48,376 nucleotides of DNA from Streptomyces sp. WM6386 (lineage in GTDB: Bacteria > Actinomycetota > Actinomycetes > Streptomycetales > Streptomycetaceae): NCBI RefSeq assembly GCF_000972385.1, contig NZ_JXTE01000093.1, positions 1 to 48,376 on the forward strand, given 5' to 3'. Within the stretch, counting starts at the first letter, position 1, and each line of letters opens with the position of its first letter. Under the pieces are notes generated by a model. That model was not told where the DNA came from, ran no database searches, and saw nothing but the letters and a program-made list of their open reading frames with translations. This document shows positions 42,067 through 48,376 of this stretch, in pieces. A program made the position numbers and the translations under genes.

Positions 42067-43029
42067 TCAGATCTCCTGGGGCTTGTAGGAGCTGGGGTCG
42101 CGCAGGATGACGCGGCGCAGCAGGTCGACAGTTTTGGTGACGCCCTCGACGGGGGACACAAGAACGTCCTCGTGCTCGATGCTCAGGACATCGTCGTAGC
42201 CGGCTCGGCGCAGGGCGAGGCAGAAAGCGCGCCAGAACGCGTCGTCGTGGCCATAGCCGAGGGTGACGTAGTTCCAGGAGCGTTCCTTGGCGGCCATGAC
42301 CGGCAGCGTCTCCAGCCTGCTGGTCAGGGCCTGGCGGGAAGGTTCCAGCCGGGTGTCCTTGGCGTGCACGTGGTAGATCGCCTCACCCAGGGCCTCGATG
42401 GCGGCCAGCGGGTCGGCGCCCATCCACATCAGGTGACTGGGGTCGAAGTTGGCACCGACCACGGGCCCGACCTCCTCACGCAGGCGCAGGAGGGTGGGGA
42501 CGTTGTAGACCGCCTGGTGGGCATGCATCTCCAGAGCGAGCTTGGGTACGCCCCGGTCACGGGAGTGGGCGACGAGGTCTCGCCAGTACGGGAGTACGAC
42601 CTCGGTCCATTGCCACTCGAGGATCTGTGTCGTCTCCGGCGGCCAGGAGACCGTGATCCAGTTGGGGTTGGCGTCGCCCGGCCCGCCCGGCAGCCCGGAC
42701 ATCATCACCACGCGGTCGACGCCGAGGAGCGGGGCCAGAGCGATCGTCCTGCGCGCGACCTGGTCGTGCTCGCGGCCGCTGGGCCCGGGGTGCAGAGGGT
42801 TGCCTGAGCAGGTGAGGGCGCTGATCGTGAGCCCTCGGTCGGCGACCTTGGCCAGCAGTTCACGGCGCGCGCCGTCGCTGTCGAGAAGCCGGTCGATGTC
42901 GATGTGCGGGGCGGTGGACCAGGCGCCGGTGGCGAACTCCACGTGGTCCAGGCCGAGTTCGGCGGCCAGGTCCAGAGTCTCGTCGAGCGTGAGGAGCCCG
43001 ACGCTGTCGGTGTTCAGACCGATCTTCAA
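42067..43029 (-). CDS. Sugar phosphate isomerase/epimerase (AP endonuclease-2 fold)
   Basis: 320 residues from TTG 43027-43029 with GGGA nine bases upstream; no ATG or GTG fits. KIGLNTDSVGLLTLDETLDL is strand 1 and helix 1 of a xylose-isomerase-like TIM barrel. Metal ligands occur in ALEMHAHQ, NFDPSHLMWMG, IYHVHAKDTR and SIEHEDV, in the usual order. It is the last gene of the sugar operon behind the Gfo/Idh oxidoreductase, so it may isomerise the keto product. An IolE/IolI-like step is plausible but not proven. Confidence 0.9.
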   Translation of the reverse strand: MKIGLNTDSVGLLTLDETLDLAAELGLDHVEFATGAWSTAPHIDIDRLLDSDGARRELLAKVADRGLTISALTCSGNPLHPGPSGREHDQVARRTIALAPLLGVDRVVMMSGLPGGPGDANPNWITVSWPPETTQILEWQWTEVVLPYWRDLVAHSRDRGVPKLALEMHAHQAVYNVPTLLRLREEVGPVVGANFDPSHLMWMGADPLAAIEALGEAIYHVHAKDTRLEPSRQALTSRLETLPVMAAKERSWNYVTLGYGHDDAFWRAFCLALRRAGYDDVLSIEHEDVLVSPVEGVTKTVDLLRRVILRDPSSYKPQEI

Positions 43030-43103
43030 GATGCGTCCCGTCTGCGGTGTGGTCGGGCGGGGAGCGGTCGTTCCCCGCTGGTTCGGTGTGCCGGCGGTGG
43101 GGG

Positions 43104-44123
43104 TCAGATGTAGAGGGCTGGGCGGTCGGCGAGTTCCACCTCGACGCGTCGGCCCTCGGTCTGGGCGCGGATGCCCGCCTCGCAGACCGCAGCCACGGCG
43201 TAGCCGTCCCAGGCGCTGGGGCCGGTGACCTCGCCGCGCCGGGTGGCGTCGATCCATACCTGGACCTCGCGGTCGTACGCTTCCTCGAACCGCTCGACGA
43301 AGCCGGGGGTGACCGTGCCGCCCCAGCGTCCGCCGGTGCTGACGAGCATGTCGTGCCGGTCGCCGATGCGGGCGATGCCGTGCTCGCACACCGCCTCGGC
43401 CTGGACCTGGTAGCCGTAGCGGGCGTTGACGTATATCTCGACGTCGACCAGGGCGCCGCCGTCGGTTTCGAAGACGACGAACTGCGGATCGGCCAGCCCT
43501 TCGGGCGCGTTGCCGGAGGGCCGCGGCCGCAGCACCGTGACGGACGTGATCTCCTGGCCGAGCAGCCAGCGGGTGATGTCCATCTCGTGGGTCACGGAGT
43601 CGTTGATGAGCATGGCGCTGGTGAAGTCCGGCGGGCAGGACGGGTTGCGGTGCCGGTTGTGCAGCATCAGCGGCCGGCCCAGTTCCCCGCTGTCCAGCAG
43701 CGCTTTGAGCTTGATGTACTCGCGGTCGTAACGGCGCATGAAGCCCACCTGCACCCGGCGGTGCCCGAGCCGCTGCTCGGCCTCCAGCACGCGCAGGGCG
43801 GAGGCGGCGTCGGGGGTGAGGGGCTTCTCGCACAGGACGGGCAGGTCGTGCTCGAACGCGGTGAGCAGTGCAGCCTCGTGGGCGACGCCCGGGGAGGCGA
43901 GCAGCACCGCGTCGACGTCGGGTGAGGCCATCGCTTCCGCGACGTCGCCGTAGGCCGCGCATCCTTCGACGTCGGCGGCGACCGTCTTGGCGCGATCGAT
44001 GTCGACGTCGACGACGGCGGTCACATGGGCGCCGCTGGTCACCTCGCTGATCCGGCGTACGTGGTCGGCTCCCATACGGCCGGCGCCGATCACGGCGACT
44101 CCGAGGGAGGTGCGGTAGGTCAT
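43104..44123 (-). CDS. Gfo/Idh/MocA family oxidoreductase (inositol dehydrogenase-like)
   Basis: 339 residues. The Rossmann loop [12 protein letters not shown] is at about 13-24, and EKPL (near residue 100) is the cofactor and substrate Lys motif. [19 protein letters not shown] is the catalytic D-H segment typical of inositol 2-dehydrogenases (IolG) and relatives. It probably oxidises a cyclitol or sugar with NAD(P). It lies between the binding protein (upstream) and the isomerase (downstream). The substrate could be myo-inositol or scyllo-inositol; other sugars are possible. Confidence 0.92.
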   Translation of the reverse strand: MTYRTSLGVAVIGAGRMGADHVRRISEVTSGAHVTAVVDVDIDRAKTVAADVEGCAAYGDVAEAMASPDVDAVLLASPGVAHEAALLTAFEHDLPVLCEKPLTPDAASALRVLEAEQRLGHRRVQVGFMRRYDREYIKLKALLDSGELGRPLMLHNRHRNPSCPPDFTSAMLINDSVTHEMDITRWLLGQEITSVTVLRPRPSGNAPEGLADPQFVVFETDGGALVDVEIYVNARYGYQVQAEAVCEHGIARIGDRHDMLVSTGGRWGGTVTPGFVERFEEAYDREVQVWIDATRRGEVTGPSAWDGYAVAAVCEAGIRAQTEGRRVEVELADRPALYI

Positions 44124-44175
44124 CTGGTTCCTTGACTTGAGGGTGGGCGATGGCGGTGACGGTCAGCAGTGGGCC

Positions 44176-44199
44176 GGCCGAACCCACATGGGTCCGGCC
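44176..44199. terminator. Hairpin between the binding protein and oxidoreductase genes
   Basis: GGCCG-A-ACCCA, CA, TGGGT-C-CGGCC: a stem with one mismatch, 20 bases after the binding-protein stop. It is likely a partial terminator or mRNA stabiliser that keeps binding-protein mRNA high. Confidence 0.45.
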
Positions 44200-44218
44200 G
44201 TGACCCGGGTCGCAGGCG

Positions 44219-45238
44219 TCACCGTGTTCCCTTGGCCGCGAACGTGGCGACGGCGGCGACATTGGACTTGTCGACGAAGGCCGGGCCGGTCAGCACGGGT
44301 GCCACGCCACCGCCGCTGTAGTTGCCGTTGTTCTTGTAGAGCCAGAGGGAGTCGACCGCCAGGTAGCCCTGCAGGTAGGGCTGCTGGTCGACGGCGAACT
44401 GGATGCTGCCGCCCTGGATCGCCTTCACGAGCTCCTTGTTGAGGTCGAAGGTGGCGACCTTGGCCTTGCTGCCGCCGTCGGACACCGCCTGCGTGGCGGT
44501 CAGCGCGACCGGGGCGGCGAGGGTGACGACGTAGTCGATGGAAGGGTCCTGCTTGAGCTTGGCGGTGATGGTCGACCGCACGGACGGCATGTCGGCGCCG
44601 TTGACGAACAGGTTTTCCGTCGTGCCCGAGAAGCCCTTCTTGACGCCCGCGCAGCGTGCCTCGAGGGCGACCTGGCCCTGTTCCTGAATGACACAGGCGA
44701 CCTTCTTGGCACCGAGGGAACTCAGCTTCTTGCCGACCGCCTCGCCCGCGACGGTCTCGTCCTGGCCGAAGTACTGGAGCAGGCCCTGCTTCTGCCAGTC
44801 GTCCACACCGGAGTTGAAGCCGACCACGGGGATACCGGCCTGCACAGCCTTGGCCACGGTGTCCTTCATGGCGTCGGGCTTGGCGAGGGTCACGGCGATG
44901 CCGTCGACCTTCTGATCGATCGCGTTCTGCACCAGGTTGGCCTGGTTGCCCGCGTTCGGGTCGGACGTGTAGATCAGCTTGATGTTGTCCTTCGCGGCTG
45001 CGGCCTGGGCGCCCTTGCGGATGGTGTCCCAGAACGTGTCACCGGGGACGGCGTGGGTGATCATCGCGATGGTCATGCGGGGCGTGGTGGCCTTGCCGGC
45101 AGATGCGCCACCGGCGCTCTCCTCCGACTTCTTGCCGCCCGAGTTGCTGGAGCAGCCGGCGAGTGCCAGGACTGTACTGGCGGCCACGGCCACCAAGACG
45201 GTGAATCTGCGGGAGCGGGAGGAAAGCGAGCGGTTCAT
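44219..45238 (-). CDS. Sugar ABC transporter substrate-binding lipoprotein
   Basis: 339 residues from ATG 45236-45238. Lipoprotein signal VLVAVAASTVLALAGCSSN with the lipobox Cys near residue 29. The mature part is a type 1 periplasmic-binding fold of the ribose/inositol class: ITHAVPGDTFWDTIRKGAQA, YTSDPNAGNQANLVQNAIDQ, VVGFNSGVDDWQKQG and AVDQQPYLQGYLAVDSLWLY. It is anchored outside the membrane to capture a sugar or cyclitol. No permease or ATPase gene accompanies it here, which is unusual. Confidence 0.93.
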   Translation of the reverse strand: MNRSLSSRSRRFTVLVAVAASTVLALAGCSSNSGGKKSEESAGGASAGKATTPRMTIAMITHAVPGDTFWDTIRKGAQAAAAKDNIKLIYTSDPNAGNQANLVQNAIDQKVDGIAVTLAKPDAMKDTVAKAVQAGIPVVGFNSGVDDWQKQGLLQYFGQDETVAGEAVGKKLSSLGAKKVACVIQEQGQVALEARCAGVKKGFSGTTENLFVNGADMPSVRSTITAKLKQDPSIDYVVTLAAPVALTATQAVSDGGSKAKVATFDLNKELVKAIQGGSIQFAVDQQPYLQGYLAVDSLWLYKNNGNYSGGGVAPVLTGPAFVDKSNVAAVATFAAKGTR

Positions 45239-45358
45239 TTCGGCACCTCACTGTGCTGACTTGCGGGAAGGGGTGATCCACCGGCGGGACGCGAACACAT
45301 CCCGTTGCGGGTCGGGCGGGGAGCTATGGGGTGGCCTGCTGTGTGACTCGGGGTGGGA

Positions 45359-46141
45359 TCAGAGGGTGAACGCGGCGCGGAACCGCTCCATGGCGGTGTG
45401 ACTGTCGCCGGAGGGCCATGCCTCCAGGGCGACCGTGCCGTCGTAGCCGAGGTCGGTGAGGGCGCGGGCGACGGCCGGATAGTTGATCTCTCCGGTGCCG
45501 GGTTCGCAGCGGCCGGGCACGTCGGCGACCTGGATCTCTCCGATCAGGCCGGCGCCGTGCGCGCGGCGGATCAGTTCGATGAGGTTTCCCTCGCCGATCT
45601 GGGCGTGGTACAGGTCCAGATTCATCCGCAGACCGGGCCGATCGACTGCCGCGACCAGGGCGTAGGTGTCGGCGGCCCGCGCGAACGGGACGCCGGGGTG
45701 GTCGACGGCGGTGTTGAGGTTCTCCAAGGTGAAGGTGACGCCCGCGCTCTCACCCAGTTCGGCCAGGCGGGTGAGCGTGCGGTGGGCGGTGATCCACATG
45801 TCGCCGGTGGCCTCGTCGGTCACCGGCACCACGGGCAGGCCCTCGCTGTCCAGGCCGGTGCCGTGCAGGTTGAGCCGGGGGCAGCCGAGATGCTCGGCCG
45901 CCTTGATCGACTCCTCGGCTGTGCGCAGGAGTTCGGCTGCGCCGTCCGGGTCGGTCAGGGTGCCGCGGATGTAGCCGGTCATCGAGGAGAACTCGGCGGG
46001 GGTCTGGGCCAGTGCGTTCAGGTCGTGCCGGGTCCAGTCCCAGATCTCCACCTGGAAGCCGGCCTCGTGGATGCGCCGGGCCCGCTCCTCGATCGGCAGG
46101 TCGCGGTAGACCATCTCGGCACAGACCGCCAACGTGTACAT
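45359..46141 (-). CDS. Hydroxypyruvate isomerase-family TIM-barrel protein
   Basis: 260 residues from ATG 46139-46141 with GGAG five bases before; an upstream in-frame ATG would cover the operator and is rejected. YTLAVCAEMVYRDLPIEERA, then FTLENLNTAVDHPGVPFA, MNLDLYHAQIGEGNLIELIR and VADVPGRCEPGTGEINYPAV match the Hyi/OtnI branch. It is first in the four-gene catabolic operon and next to two LacI-type operators. It may isomerise a hydroxy-acid or sugar acid made downstream of the oxidoreductase. Confidence 0.92.
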   Translation of the reverse strand: MYTLAVCAEMVYRDLPIEERARRIHEAGFQVEIWDWTRHDLNALAQTPAEFSSMTGYIRGTLTDPDGAAELLRTAEESIKAAEHLGCPRLNLHGTGLDSEGLPVVPVTDEATGDMWITAHRTLTRLAELGESAGVTFTLENLNTAVDHPGVPFARAADTYALVAAVDRPGLRMNLDLYHAQIGEGNLIELIRRAHGAGLIGEIQVADVPGRCEPGTGEINYPAVARALTDLGYDGTVALEAWPSGDSHTAMERFRAAFTL

Positions 46142-46154
46142 CGCAGCTCCAGAC

Positions 46155-46168
46155 TTATAACGTTCTAA
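46155..46168. promoter_or_regulatory. LacI-type operator O1
   Basis: TTATAACGTTCTAA, centred on AACGTT, 13 bases before the TIM-barrel gene start. It is AT-rich against a GC-rich background. Confidence 0.7.
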
Positions 46169-46230
46169 GAGAACAGGAGCAGTACGCCAGGCGCCGGGAA
46201 GCCTGTCAAGGGTTTGTGCGGACATTTGAT

Positions 46231-46244
46231 TTATAACGTTGTAA
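46231..46244. promoter_or_regulatory. LacI-type operator O2
   Basis: TTATAACGTTGTAA, the same word as O1 with one change, 76 bases away in the divergent region. Paired sites suit looping or coverage of both promoters. Confidence 0.75.
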
Positions 46245-46322
46245 CAACGCTGATCAGCGCGTGTCCTGCTTGGCCCGGTCTACGATCACCTCGGAGAAGA
46301 CCCTCGAGCAGGAAGGCCGACG

Positions 46323-47357
46323 GTGCCATCGCGCTCTGCCGTACCGGACGGAAAGCGGCCGACGCTCAGCGACCTCGCGGCGCGGGCAGGTGTCTCCGTG
46401 CCGCTTGCCTCCATGGTCATGCGCGGTGCCAAGGGGCCCAGCGCGGCAAGTCGCGAGCGGGTGCTGCGGGCTGCGCAGGAGATCGGCTACCGGCCGGACA
46501 GCAGGGCCCGCCTCCTGCGCAGCAGCCGCTCGCACCTGGTGGGAGTGCAGTTCGACCTGCGACAGCCCTTTCACGCCGACATGGTTGAGGCGCTTTACGC
46601 CGCGGCGGGGGTGGCCGGCTATCAGATCGCGCTCAGCGCCGTCACTGCGAGCCGCAGCGAACAGGAGGCGGTGGAGATGCTGCTCGCCGACCGCTGCGAA
46701 GCGCTGATCCTGCTCAGCCCCCATGCCCCGGCGGCCCGGCTGGCAGAACTCGCGGCGCAGCTTCCCGTCGTCTCCGTGGCCCGCCGGCTGCGTCCGCTCG
46801 CCGACGGTGTCGACGTCGTCCGCGCGGCCGACGACGAGGGCGCCCGCCAGGCGGTCGACCACCTCGTGGCACTGGGCCACCGCGACATCGCCCACATCGA
46901 CGGGGGCAGGGCGCCGGGCGCGGCCGACCGGCGCCGCGGCTACAAGTCGGCCATGCAGCACCACGGCCTCACCGACCGCGTCCGCCTCGTGCCGGGCGGG
47001 CTGACCGAGGACCACGGCGCGGCAGCCGCACGAACACTCCTGGCCGAGGCAGCCCGCCCCACCGCCGTCCTCGCCTTCAACGACCACTGCGCCATCGGCG
47101 TCCTCGACACCTTCCTGCGCGCCCGTATCCCTGTGCCCGACGAGATCTCGGTCGTCGGATTCGACGACAGCCACCTCGCCCGCCTCGCCCACGTCCAACT
47201 CACCACGGTCGGGCAAGAAGCCCGCCAGCTGGCGCGCCGGGCCGTGAGCCGGGCCGTCGCCCGGCTGGAGGGTGGGGCGGCGGACGACGAACGAGAAGTC
47301 GTCGTCACACCACACCTCGTCATACGAAGCACCACCAAAGCACCTTGCCGCTCCTGA
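46323..47357 (+). CDS. LacI family transcriptional regulator of the sugar operon
   Basis: 344 residues from GTG 46323 after GGAAGG. The LacI helix-turn-helix reads TLSDLAARAGVSVPLASMVM; the hinge is RPDSRARLLRSSRSHLVGVQ. A periplasmic-binding-like effector domain follows, ending VVGFDDSHLARLAHVQLTTV. It is divergent from the catabolic operon; two near-identical TTATAACGTT operators lie between. It therefore most likely represses the operon and itself until the sugar or cyclitol is present. Confidence 0.94.
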   Translation: MPSRSAVPDGKRPTLSDLAARAGVSVPLASMVMRGAKGPSAASRERVLRAAQEIGYRPDSRARLLRSSRSHLVGVQFDLRQPFHADMVEALYAAAGVAGYQIALSAVTASRSEQEAVEMLLADRCEALILLSPHAPAARLAELAAQLPVVSVARRLRPLADGVDVVRAADDEGARQAVDHLVALGHRDIAHIDGGRAPGAADRRRGYKSAMQHHGLTDRVRLVPGGLTEDHGAAAARTLLAEAARPTAVLAFNDHCAIGVLDTFLRARIPVPDEISVVGFDDSHLARLAHVQLTTVGQEARQLARRAVSRAVARLEGGAADDEREVVVTPHLVIRSTTKAPCRS

Positions 47358-47594
47358 CCCGCGCTGCTCCAGTCCCGGCCCGATCTGGTCGACGTGCCAC
47401 CGCGGCCCCAAAGGACCCCCCGCGGCCGTCCGCCGAGGAACCCGCCTCCATCCAGGCGGACGCGCGAGCCAAGGAGGCAGGCAAGCGGACGAACGCGAGC
47501 CGCCGCCTTGGATCGCGCTGTTCAGACACCGCACCACCTGGGGCATGGAACGGATTGACATGAAGCGGATCGGTCGGCCGCCTGAGCTTGGCGT

Positions 47595-48215
47595 CTATCC
47601 TCGCTGAGCTCGGTGCTCCTTGATCGATTCGGCGCGTTTGGCCGTCTTGCCGACGTCGTGGTGCCTGGCCCGGTGCTTGTTCTTCGAGCCGGCAGGCCGT
47701 CCCGGTCCTGGCCGGGACGGTTTCGGTGCGGCTGCCGGACGGGCCATGGTCACGCGGACGTTGCCAAACCCGCGCCGCCCCCGGGCCAGGGTGAGGCGGC
47801 GGGGTTCGGTGCGGCGTTCCCAGGGGCGGCGCAGGTCCTCGGTGATGGGACGGGCGAGACGGAGCTGGGTGTGGGCGGCGATGACGAGCCAGGTCCACAG
47901 GTCGGCGGTGCCCACGTGGCGGATCTTCGGTGCGGTCCAGCCGAGGGTCTGCTTCCTCAGCCGAAAGGTGTGCTCCAGGTCGAAACGACGCAGGAACGAC
48001 TGCCACCAGCGGCCGATGTCCGCAGGTGTGGCACTGTCTGCCGAGGACCACAGCCAGACGGGTTCCGGGTCGCGTTCGCCCGGCAGGTGCTCGACCATCA
48101 GCCGGATCAACGTGCCGTGGAGGATGGGTAGTTCCTCGTGGGCGTGCTCCAGCCAGGGGCCGCGGTGGGTGAGTCCGGGGTGCATCCGGTCCCAGATGGT
48201 TGGTAGCCGCGGCAC
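47595..48215 (-). pseudogene. Transposase C-terminal fragment
   Basis: Reads MPRLPTIWDRMHPGLTHRGP then LEHTFRLRKQTLGWTAPKIR and TWLVIAAHTQLRLARPITED, ending GKTAKRAESIKEHRAQRG. This is the second half of a Streptomyces transposase (NF041680-type, DDE with RFDLEHTFR). An in-frame TGA lies one codon before the apparent GTG, so the catalytic N-terminal half is absent. It is a remnant. Confidence 0.75.
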
Positions 48216-48278
48216 CGGTCACGGCTCACCGCCCCGACGAAGCCGCCTGTTGCGCGCTGGGCCGGTACGCCAGGCATG

Positions 48279-48376
48279 TCAGGCCAGGGCCCGGCCGGTG
48301 CCCGCGACGACCTCGGGACGCAGCAGGTCGGCGAGGGTCTCGGCGGGCAACAGGCCCTTCTCCAGGACGAGTTCGG
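48279..48376 (-). CDS. C-terminal tail of a lyase-like protein (runs off window)
   Basis: The leftward frame reads ELVLEKGLLPAETLADLLRP then EVVAGTGRALA and a stop at 48279. The pattern resembles the C-terminal helix of the aspartase/fumarase class (ELVxEKGLLxxxxLxxLLxPE). Only about 32 codons are visible, so the call is tentative. It is co-directional with the transposase fragment. Confidence 0.5.
   Translation of the reverse strand, partial: ELVLEKGLLPAETLADLLRPEVVAGTGRALA

Noticed and set aside
42067..44262. Single very long leftward frame spanning two sugar genes
   Set aside because: It is the isomerase frame extended antisense-like through the Gfo/Idh gene in a different register; the Gfo/Idh frame carries the real motifs.
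47397..47431. CCGCGG ... CCGCGG as a terminator after lacI
   Set aside because: Each copy is itself a palindrome and the interval is unstructured, so it is likely chance in GC-rich DNA.
1..48376. CRISPR arrays, tRNA or rRNA genes, phage attachment sites
   Set aside because: No evenly spaced direct repeats, cloverleaf signatures or rRNA-like conserved stretches were seen.

Overview
The window is a very GC-rich actinobacterial segment, almost certainly a Streptomyces or close relative. The grounds are strong GC bias at third codon positions, frequent GTG starts, GTGA/ATGA overlaps, a leaderless regulator, and typical families (SEC-C, SRPBCC/ArsR, DUF1326, DUF3500, DUF3732). Many truncated genes and transposase remnants suggest a chromosome-arm region or integration-prone island. 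No rRNA, tRNA or CRISPR was seen.

Layout. 1-4.6 kb: a leftward redox operon (quinone oxidoreductase, SDR, DoxX, NmrA-like, flavin monooxygenase) divergent from a TetR regulator. 4.6-7.2 kb: IS and Nudix remnants, a SEC-C protein, a secreted-type unknown. 7.4-18.8 kb (locus A): an OmpR-type two-component system, a polytopic membrane protein, a decayed molybdopterin oxidoreductase with its small membrane partner, a methyltransferase/DUF2064/GT2 operon, an epimerase, and remnants of lactonase, LacI and DUF1996 genes before an intact membrane protein. 19.6-22.3 kb: TfoX-like protein and an ArsR/SRPBCC module. 22.8-30.3 kb (locus B): a diverged, partly deleted second copy of locus A parts (methyltransferase tail, small membrane protein, molybdopterin oxidoreductase, membrane protein) plus intact lactonase and DUF1996 genes, interrupted by alpha-galactosidase and DUF3732 fragments. 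30.4-32 kb: IS630 and DUF3500 remnants. 32.1-36 kb: two DUF1326 proteins with CxCxxxCxC, a permease with a His-rich tail, a frameshifted NrtS-like gene and DUF2182. 36-37.7 kb: MaoC, an unknown and a truncated esterase. 37.7-41.4 kb: NarL-type two-component system and ABC exporter. 41.4-42.1 kb: CBS, nSTAND and IS3 fragments. 42.1-47.4 kb: a LacI-controlled sugar or inositol-type catabolic operon. 47.6 kb to the end: a transposase fragment and the tail of a lyase-like gene.

The main discovery candidate is a shared 16-base element, TKACG-N6-KKACG, at nine promoters across loci A and B. Seven of the nine lie 40-52 bases from a start codon. It has the 11-base periodicity expected of an OmpR-family regulator and occurs in front of the locus A two-component system itself. 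It ties together the kinase/regulator, polytopic membrane protein, GT2 operon, epimerase, molybdopterin oxidoreductase, both copies of a His-containing membrane protein, the lactonase and the DUF1996 protein: apparently one undescribed envelope or exported-protein regulon, duplicated and now decaying. A second candidate is the DUF1326/NrtS/DUF2182/permease group.

Several otherwise well-conserved genes carry single-base frameshifts, including a compensating pair in the esterase. Some may be sequence errors rather than biology, so pseudogene calls resting on one base are marked as such.
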